The translations under genes and the position numbers were made by a program. Source: Bettongia penicillata ogilbyi (taxonomy: Eukaryota > Chordata > Mammalia > Diprotodontia > Potoroidae). From it: a DNA stretch of 64,000 nt. Position 1 is the stretch's first letter. Each line of letters begins with the position of its first letter. The DNA is taken from contig JAJHZJ010000028.1 of NCBI GenBank assembly GCA_023548195.1, positions 1,196,001 to 1,260,000 on the forward strand, given 5' to 3'. Of this stretch, positions 57,170-64,000 are shown in pieces. The notes below the pieces were generated by a model, which searched no databases, was not told the origin of the DNA, and was given only the letters and a program-made list of their open reading frames with translations.

Positions 57170-58636
57170 CTTGGCTTTAGGAGGCATTGATAATAATAAG
57201 GCAAGTGGAGGTGACAGAACTTCAGTTTAGCTATTTAAAATCTTAAAAGGTGATGGTGTTAAAGTGTCGCACTCAGTACATCAGCAAATTTGGAAAACAC
57301 AACACTGGCCACTAGATTAGAAATTAGTGTATGTCCCAATCCTAAAGAAGGACAAAGCCAAGGAATGTTCAAATTACTGAAAAATTGCCCTCATTTTACA
57401 AACAAGCAAGGTTTTGCTTAAGGTTCCATAAGTTAGGCTTCAGTAATATGTGAACTGAGAACTACCAGAAGAGCAGGTTGATTTTCAAAGAGGCAGAGGA
57501 ACTAGAGACCAAATTGCCAATATTTGCTGGACTATAGAGAAAGCAAGGTAGTTCTAGAAGAAAAAAAAAATCTATTGCTTCATTGACTACACTAAAGTCA
57601 TTGACTATATGGATCACAAAAACATGTGGCAAGTCCTCAAAAAGATGGGAATACCAGATCATCTTACTTGTTTCCTGAGGAATCTGTAGGTGGGTCAAGA
57701 ATCAACAGTCAGAACTGAACAAGGAACTGATTGGTTTAATATTGATTGGGAAAGCCTACATATTGTTGATTCATTTATTTAACTTGTATGGGGAGTACAT
57801 CATATGAAATGCTGGGCTGGATGAATGAAAAGCCAGAATTAAGATTGCTAGGAGAAATATCAACCATCTCAGGTATGCAAATGACACAACTCTGATGACA
57901 GAAAATGAGAAGAATTAAGAAGCCTCTTAATGAGAGTGAAAGAGGACAGTATAAAAGCTAGTTTAAAGTTTAACATAAAAAAACTAACAGCTTGGCTAGT
58001 GGTCCCATCACTTCCTAAAAAATAGAGGGAGAAGAAATAGAAGCAGTGTTAGATTTTATATTCTTGGGTTCAAAGATCACTACAGACAGTGACTGCAACC
58101 ATGAAATTAAAAGACATTTGCTCCTTGAAAGGAAAGCTATAACAAATCTGGACAGCATACTAAAAAGCAGAGATATTGCCTTGCCAACAAAGTGCATATA
58201 GTCAAAGCTATATCCTTTCTAGTAGCAATGTATGGCTGTGAGAATTGGATTATAAGGAAATTTGAGTACCACAGAACTAACATTTTTGTGGTGCTAGAGA
58301 AGACTTTTGAGAGTCCCCTGGAGAGCAAGGAGATCAAATCAGTCATTTCTTAAAGAAGTGAATTCCAACTATTCATTAGAAGGTCAAATATTGAAGCTGA
58401 AGCTTAAATACTTTGGCCACATAGTGAGAAGACAGGACACAATGGAAAAGACCCTCATGTTGGGAAAGACTGAAGGCAAAATGAAAAGAGGACAGCAGAG
58501 GATAAGATGGAGAGATAGTGTCATGGAAGCAGCAAACATGAACTTGGACAGACTTCATGAAATAGTGGAAGATATAAAGGCCCAACATACAATGGTCCAT
58601 GAGGTCATGAAGAGCTGGACACAACTGAACTAAATT
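57170..58636 (+). pseudogene. RTE/BovB-like LINE reverse transcriptase relic
   Basis: Translating across frames gives the RTE-clade reverse-transcriptase order: 'ASGGDRT' (57,197), 'QQIWKTQHWP' (57,282), 'FQRGRGTRDQIANICW' (57,484), motif A as 'FIDYTKVIDYMDH' (57,578), 'NLRYANDTTL' (57,865) where the catalytic YADD should be, 'FLGSKITTDSDCNHEIKR' (58,062), 'YGCENW' (58,231), then an open C-terminal piece of 108 codons at 58,307-58,633 ('WRARRSNQSFLKEVN', 'KYFGHIVRR', 'MLGKTEGKMKRGQQRIRWRD'). Multiple shifts and stops, with no endonuclease domain visible. RTE LINEs of BovB type are known from marsupials and other vertebrates. Inactive. Confidence 0.8.
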
Positions 58637-58729
58637 CAGTGTGCTAAATTATTCCCCTGCTCATACATGTCTTCTGCTTCTCCACTAAAGGAAGAAGTAT
58701 CTAAGGGAAGGTGGACAGAAGGTTAATAG

Positions 58730-58885
58730 ATTTAGAACTGAAAGGGATCCCAAAAGCCATCTAGTCCAGTCCCCCATTTTAAAGATGTATTAAAGTTAGT
58801 GGGTCAAGATCATAAAGTATTCAACAGCAGAAATTATATTTGAACTCTGATCCTATGACTTTAAGTCCAGGACTCTCAATAACTC
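58730..58885 (-). repeat. MIR-related SINE, inverted
   Basis: 'aaaagccatctagtccagtc', 'ccccattttaaagatgtatt', 'atatttgaactctgatccta'. Confidence 0.6.
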
Positions 58886-58899
58886 ACATTTAAATATTC

Positions 58900-58999
58900 T
58901 TTTAAATTTTGGCAAAGTGCTTCCTTCACAACAGTCCTATGAGGTGAGAAGTGCAAGCATTATTATCCCCATTTTATAATATTAAATTATTTGCCCACA
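58900..58999 (-). repeat. MIR-like SINE, inverted, left half
   Basis: 'tggcaaagtgcttccttcac', 'acagtcctatgaggtgagaa', 'attattatccccattttata' up to 'aaattatttgcccaca', where an L1-family element has inserted. It resumes at 60,011. Confidence 0.75.
58984..58999 (+). repeat. Target-site duplication, left copy
   Basis: aaattatttgcccaca, identical to 60,011-60,026. It starts after 'att', a T-to-A step as expected for L1-type endonuclease nicking. Confidence 0.85.
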
Positions 59000-60010
59000 A
59001 CCAAAGGTGAACTGTTTACATTCCTACATGGAAAGACAATATTTGTAACTCTTAAAACATTTCAGTATCTGGGTAGTTGGTGGGACCACACACAGATGTA
59101 CACACACATAAATGCACACACACACACGTACATGCATGCACGTACACACACATACACACATGCATGCACACGCAGAGACAGAGAGCACAGAGTGAATTGA
59201 ATAGGATGGGACCATATCTTAAAAGAAATTAAGGTAAATGGTGAGAGAGAAAGGTAGGGGGAGGAGAGAGGGTGAAATGGAATGGGGTAAATTATCTCTC
59301 ATTCAAGAGGCAAGCAGGAGACTTTTTAGTGGAGGGAAAAAGAGGAGAGCTGAGAAAAAAACAAGAAGTTTACCCTCATCACATTCGACTAAAGGAAGGA
59401 ATAAAATGCACACTCATTTTGGTATGAAAACCTATCTTACAGTACAGGAAAGTGGGGGAGAAGGAGATAAGCAAGGGGGGTGGATGATGGAGGGGAGGGC
59501 AATGGGAGAAGGGAGCAATTTGAAGTCAATACTCGGGGAGGGGACAGGATCAAAAGACAGAATAGAAACAATAGGGGGCAGAATAGGAGGGAGGGAAATA
59601 CAGTTAGTCTTACACAACATGACTGTTATCGAAGCAATTTGCAAAACTACACAGATAGGGCCTATATTGAATTGCCTGCCTTCCCAAAGGGAATGGGTGG
59701 GGAGGGAGGGATGGGGAGAATTTGGAACTCAAAGTTTTAGGAACAACTGTTGAGTATTGTTCTTGCTACAAGGAAATAAGAAATACAGTTAATGGGGAAT
59801 AGAAAGTCATCTGGCCCTACAGGACAAAAGAGAAGATGGGGACAAGGGAAGGGAGGGAGGATAGAAGAGAGGGCAGATTGGTGATAGGGGAAATTAGCAT
59901 GCTCGGTGTATTGGGGTGGGGGAGGGGATAAAAGGGGAGAAAATTTGGAACCCCAAATTGTGTGAAAATGAATGTAAAAAGTTAAATAAATAAATTTATA
60001 TTTAAAAAGA
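59000..60010 (+). mobile_element. HAL1/L1-family 3' region, 5'-truncated insertion
   Basis: Sense copy of the same 3' region found inverted at 47.1 and 53.3 kb: 'gtttacattcctacatggaa', 'ggtaaattatctctcattca', 'ggtatgaaaacctatcttac', 'ggaactcaaagttttaggaa', 'atgaatgtaaaaagttaaat' and an A-rich end. Only the 3' kilobase is present; the 171-codon frame at 59,238-59,753 runs through purine-rich untranslated sequence and is not a protein gene. Flanked by a perfect 16 bp duplication. Confidence 0.8.
59088..59185 (+). repeat. CA-rich microsatellite in the HAL1 3' region
   Basis: CACA, CATGCA and CACG units. It occupies the same place in the element as the simple tract at 47,937-47,985. Confidence 0.9.
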
Positions 60011-60026
60011 AAATTATTTGCCCACA
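60011..60026 (+). repeat. Target-site duplication, right copy
   Basis: Identical to 58,984-58,999. Confidence 0.85.
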
Positions 60027-60115
60027 GTCATACATAGGAACAGAAATAGAAATCCAGGTTTCCTGACTTTAAATACAGAACCTTTTTCTACCACCTCACA
60101 CCACAGAACTTGGTA
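60011..60115 (-). repeat. MIR-like SINE, inverted, right half
   Basis: 'attatttgcccacagtcata', 'aaatccaggtttcctgactt', 'ttctaccacctcacaccaca' continue the SINE broken at 58,999. Confidence 0.75.
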
Positions 60116-60119
60116 TGAA

Positions 60120-60840
60120 CTCCTTTAGTAATCCTGGCCAAATTATTGATCCTTAGGAGGACATTCACTTCTTCTTCTAAGTAAATCTCTATTTATTCAC
60201 CCAATCAACATGCATTTTTTCTCCTTTCACCAAGTCCCATATTTAAAAGACCTGGGAGGTAGGAGTGGGGTTAAGAGAAGGAAACTATTCCACCTGCATT
60301 AACATGCCATAGCATAATAGTTCCAAAACAACTTCTGCTTAATGAACAACCACATTTGCATTTCAAGAGTACCTTAGGGTGCTATAAAGTCAATATAGCA
60401 TAGATAATTCTGAAATCAACCCTTCTCCCTCCATAAAAGGCCCTTTAGCTGTAAAAACCAATTCTAATAAAAGGCATCTGTACTCAGACTTCTGCTTTAT
60501 ACAATACACTTCACTATAACATAAAATATTTGGCTCTGAAGAGCAGCTTTATGGAACAGACAATAAAATAATGTAGTTTTGAGTCATGGCTGTGTATATA
60601 AAGGCTTGTTTCCACAGCTCTTCCTGTAAGGGGTCACAAATAGCAATTGAACTGAATTCTGCATGGCAGTGACCTTGGCTGTCCATCTAATCTAAAGACC
60701 TTATGACATATGGATTTAAAATACAAAGTATTCTTACATAGTACTATAGAGGCTGAAGAAGATATTGTAACCTCCCTACCCACCCAAGTCCTTTTGATCA
60801 TAAGTAATAAAAACAAGTTGAAATAGGAGGGATGGTAAAG
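60120..60840. other. Unassigned non-coding stretch
   Basis: I see no recognisable repeat or coding potential here. Confidence 0.5.
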
Positions 60841-61500
60841 CCCTGGACCTCCTGAAAGAAACCCCAGAATGAAAGCTCTCAGGAATATTATAACCAAATT
60901 TCAGAACTCACAGGTCAAGGGGGAAATACTGTAAGCAGCCAGAGAGAAATAATTCAGCTACTACTACTGGAACTGTGAACTAGTTCAACCATTCTGGGCA
61001 ACAATTTGGAGCCATGCTCAAAGGGCTATAAAGCTATACGTACCCTTTGATCCAGCAAGGCCACCATTAGATCTCTATCTTAGAGAGATTGAAGGAAAAG
61101 GGAAAAGACACACCTATAAAAAAATATTTGTGTCAACTCTTTTTGTGGCATCAAGAAACTGGAAACTAAGAGACTATCCATCAGCTGGGGAACGGTTGAA
61201 CACATTGTAGAATATAAATGTGATGAAATATTTTTGTGCTGTAAGAAATGATGAAGGGGATGATTTCAGGAAAACCTGGAAAGACATACGTAATGCTACA
61301 AAGTTAAATAAGCAGAACCAAGGAAACTATCCACACAGTAACAGTAATATCGAAAAGATAATCAACTATAAAATATTTTGTAACTATGATTAAGGCAGTG
61401 TGATCCATGACAATTCCAAAGGAATCATGATGTAAAATGTTGTTCATCTCCAAATAGAGAACTGATGAACTCAAGAGTATAGATTAAAGCACATTTTTTT

Positions 61501-61503
<3 letters not shown>

Positions 61504-61531
<28 letters not shown>
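61504..61531 (+). repeat. (T)28 run
   Basis: A pure T run at the ORF2-to-untranslated junction of the L1; this region is T-rich in marsupial L1 elements. Confidence 0.97.
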
Positions 61532-61534
<3 letters not shown>

Positions 61535-61584
61535 TTTTTGGAACATAGCAAATGCAGAAATATTCTTTGCATGAGTTCACAAAC

Positions 61585-61822
61585 ATGTATCATTATTGTT
61601 CAGTTGTTTGGGGTTTTCTTGACAAAGATCCTGGAATAGTTTGCCATTTCCTTCTCCAACTCATTTTACAAATGAGAAAACTGAGGAAAACAGGGTTAAA
61701 TTACTTTCCCAGGGTCAAACAGCAAGTAAGTGTCTGAGGCCAGATTTGAACTCAGTAAGATGAGTTTTGTTGACTCCCAGGCCTAATACTCAATCTATTG
61801 TGCCACCAAATTGCCTATTATA
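61585..61822 (-). repeat. Marsupial CORE-SINE (Mar1/WSINE type), inverted, in L1
   Basis: 'attgttcagttgtttggggt', 'ctcattttacaaatgagaaa', 'tactttcccagggtcaaaca', 'gccagatttgaactcagtaa' and the head 'ctattgtgccaccaaattgc'. It lies inside the L1 3' untranslated part, so it is younger than that L1. Confidence 0.85.
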
Positions 61823-61949
61823 TGTATAATGGATATCCTATCTCATGCCTTTTCTATAAGTGGAGGAAGGGTAGAGGGAGAAAGAAAATTTGGAACCAAA
61901 AATAAAATGAATCAAGTAAAATCAAAATAAAACACTCTTCCTTAGTTAT

Positions 61950-62365
61950 TACTCTCCCATATGTATCATCATCCCCTATTAAAATATAAGCTATTTGAGG
62001 GAAGGGTTATCTCACATTTTAATGTATCTGCAATGAAGCTTAGTGTTTGGAACATACTAGGTACTTTATAATGATTTTTAAAACTGACTCTGTCAATCTC
62101 ACATGCCCAGAGCCTAAACAACCAGCATATCCAGTTTGGTCAAACACTCAGAAAACTGGCCTATACTTCACCATCCAAATCTATAAATGACTGGTTTGAA
62201 CCAAATCTTCAATTGGATTTTCTGCAATATAGGATACTCTTACCAAGCTCATGATTCTCACAACAGTTTAGAAAACTCTCTTCTCTATACTGAGAAACCT
62301 GGAAAATTAAGTTAATGAAAGAGACTGATTGAACATTGAGCTATACAAAAAGGAAATTTGTTGAT
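61950..62365. other. L2-like end then unassigned sequence
   Basis: 'atataagctatttgagggaa', 'cttagtgtttggaacatact' and 'aggtactttataatgatttt' at 61,980-62,085 look like an L2 3' end on the plus strand. The rest is unassigned. Confidence 0.5.
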
Positions 62366-62369
62366 TATG

Positions 62370-64000
62370 GGTGGAGCCAAATGAAGGAACGAAAGCACAG
62401 ACTTATCTGTACTCTTCCACAAACTCCTTCAGATACCTTTAAAAAAATGAATCTGGACAAATTTTAGAGTTGCAGAATCCACTAGAAGACAGAGTGGGGC
62501 AGATTTCCAGCCCAGGGCAACAGGGAATGTCAACAGAAAGATTCTGTTGCAGGGGCTAGGTGGAGCACAGAATATGTAGGCTGCACGAGAGCAGACTTGA
62601 CCACAGCCACAGCAGAGCAGGAATGGACCAGGAAAACTGAGTCAGAAGTGGCAGTATGGATTCCCAAGCCTCTCAGCACCATATGAGAGTCCAGCAGAAT
62701 TGAGTGAGAAAGAAGCACAGAGTCCACTGCAAGGCAGCTGCAACCACTCCTGGGATGATCACCCCACAAACCAAATGTTTGAAAGTCACCTTCTTGAACT
62801 TCTGTGAACCAAGACGGCTGAGTAAACTATAAGTGCTCTCACCATCCCTTTGTTGACCTCCAAAAACCCAGAGAATATTGCCCCAGGAAAAATCCTGGAA
62901 TAGTGGAGCCAGCAGAAGGTGAACAGTAGTCTTTCAGCTCAGAGGCTAGAGAGGTGGATGGGAAGGGTTCCTCTTCCTGTATCTGGTGGGGACCAGGGCA
63001 GGACTGGAAGCATCCCAGCAAGCACCACCTCAGTGGAGCAACAGAAGAGCTTGAGCCCCAGGGGGTGTAGCCAGTAATCTCCAACACCAGGAACCCAGGT
63101 GTGGCTTAGCCCAGTCAGGGGAACTGGGAAGACACCAGCACAGACAGAGTTCACCAACCACTGAGTCTGCCTGTGCTCTAGCACAAACCACGGAGAGGAG
63201 ACCTCCCATGGCCAGACCACCCCTTCTCCAAACCCCATGCCAGGAGTTTCAGTGTAAAACTGAGGAAACTCAGAAGGATTTAACCTGGTCTTGGCCTTGG
63301 TACACACAAACCAATTCAGCACCAGGTAAGCTCCAGCATTATATAACTTCTAGCTGAAAGAACCAGAGGCCACAACATACAAAGACAGAAACCAGTCCTC
63401 ACTCCTATCCTAAGAAACATGGTACAGAGCCTCCTGTGTTCCAGAAGCAGAGATCCACTTTAAAAGTCAGGAAAAATGCAATCACAATGTGCAAGAAGCA
63501 AATCAGAAAAGTAAAGAACATAAAATCTTACTATAGGGACCAAGAAGATCAAAATATGAATTAAAAGCAGACAATACTAATAATATACCCATATCTTAAA
63601 TCTCAAAAAGGAACATGAACTGTTCTCAAGCCCAATAAGTATCCTTGAAAGAGATGAAGAAAAATTTCAAAAGTCAAATAGGGGAGGTAGAAAAAATTTG
63701 TCCAATGATTTTAAAAATACAAAATGGAAAAAGAATTCACTGAAGAGAATGGGTGACTTAAAAAGTAAAATTGGCAAAATGGATAAGGAAGTACAAAACT
63801 TAACTGGGAAAGTTGGACAAATAAAAAAGGAATACAAAAGCTAACTGAAGAAAACAATTCATTGAAAATTAGAATTGAGTAAGTAGAAGCTAATGACTCT
63901 ATGAGGCACCAAGAATCAGTCAAACAAAATCTAAAAAATGAAAAATAGAAGCAAATGTAAAATATCTCATTGGAAAAACAAATGATCTGGAAAATAGATC
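62370..64000 (+). mobile_element. L1-family LINE 5' region, running off the window
   Basis: A GC-richer leader begins near 62,370 ('gggtggagccaaatgaagga', 'acaaactccttcagatacct', 'aaatgaatctggacaaattt'). A second start-like block occurs at about 62,800 ('gaaccaagacggctgagtaa', 'aagtgctctcaccatccctt'). The leader continues to 63,486, then ORF1. The window ends within ORF1 at 'ctggaaaatagatc', so whether this is a full L1 or a HAL1 cannot be decided here. Confidence 0.7.
63487..64000 (+). pseudogene. L1 ORF1 relic, 5' part
   Basis: The ATG at 63,487 opens a 25-codon frame ('MCKKQIRKVKNIKSYYRD' and on) that ends at TAA after 'QNMN'. Beyond it, Lys/Glu-rich heptad sequence (63,720-63,900) is the coiled coil, with several stops; the reading ends at the start of the RNA-binding middle. 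The protein would trimerise and bind LINE RNA if intact. The frame is broken, so this is a pseudogene cut by the window edge. Confidence 0.7.

Larger units (their letters stand above)
60846..61945 (+). mobile_element. L1 LINE with large internal deletion
   Basis: Starts with an ORF1 piece (60,846-60,958: 'aggaatattataaccaaatt', 'gtcaagggggaaatactgta', 'gcagccagagagaaataatt', the same words as in the HAL1 ORF1 copies) and jumps at about 60,962 to the end of ORF2 ('gaactagttcaaccattctg', 'accctttgatccagcaaggc', 'cagctggggaacggttgaac', 'gaaaacctggaaagacatac'). Almost all ORF2, including endonuclease and reverse transcriptase, is absent. The 3' untranslated part holds a T run at 61,504-61,531 and is split by a SINE at 61,585-61,822; it resumes with 'tggaaccaaaaataaaatga'. 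Confidence 0.7.

Noticed and set aside
59238..59753. Longest open frame in the window (171 codons, plus strand)
   Set aside because: It runs through the purine-rich 3' untranslated part of a half-L1 element whose other copies (47.1 and 53.3 kb) do not keep it open. The Gly/Arg/Glu-rich composition follows from the base bias.
62530..63322. Minus-strand frames up to 127 codons
   Set aside because: They are antisense to the L1 leader at 62.4-63.5 kb, which is naturally GC-rich and long-open on the reverse strand.

Overview
The window looks like nuclear DNA from a marsupial, most likely an AT-rich intergenic or deep intronic stretch. The evidence is its repeats: tRNA-derived CORE-SINEs of the marsupial Mar1/WSINE type, many old MIR-like SINEs and L2 LINEs, marsupial-type L1 and half-L1 (HAL1-like) elements, an RTE/BovB-like LINE and decayed hAT miniature transposons. 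I cannot tell the species (opossum or an Australian marsupial), and no repeat library could be searched.

I find no intact protein-coding gene, no structural RNA gene, no CpG island and no CRISPR. Open reading frames are short (171 codons at most), and the longer ones fall in low-complexity or retrotransposon sequence. The only real coding remains are retrotransposon relics: HAL1/L1 ORF1 (47.1-49.9 kb minus, 53.3-55.6 kb minus, 60.85-60.96 kb plus, 63.5-64.0 kb plus), L1 ORF2 tails (8.05-8.77 kb minus, 20.2-20.9 kb plus, 60.97-61.95 kb plus) and an RTE reverse transcriptase (57.2-58.6 kb plus).

Layout. 0-8 kb: SINEs and L2, with an L2 split by a SINE (2.2-3.0 kb) and a dense, repeat-free segment at 5.7-6.5 kb that reads like a conserved non-coding element. 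8-18 kb: one L1 tail, scattered MIR/L2, then about 4 kb (14.5-18.5 kb) almost free of recognisable repeats. 18-32 kb: L2 with a long CT/CA microsatellite, L1 tail, many MIR copies, a palindromic hAT miniature element (28.4 kb), and a short duplicated segment (30.4 and 31.85 kb). 32.5-33.5 kb: second candidate conserved element. 34-43 kb: microsatellites, an unexplained CpG-bearing segment (38.6-39.7 kb) and two L2 copies meeting head to head (40.5-42.4 kb). 43.4-44.5 kb: a hAT element split by an 0.85 kb insertion. 47-64 kb: the LINE-rich end, with three HAL1-like copies, the RTE, an internally deleted L1 carrying a SINE, and the 5' part of another L1 running off the window.

No novel gene system is visible. 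The most informative points are nested insertions, a perfect 16 bp target-site duplication, a mutated RTE catalytic motif, repeated use of one site inside the HAL1 3' region for microsatellite growth, and two or three repeat-free segments worth testing for conservation. All family names come from reading consensus-like words by eye; repeat edges are approximate.
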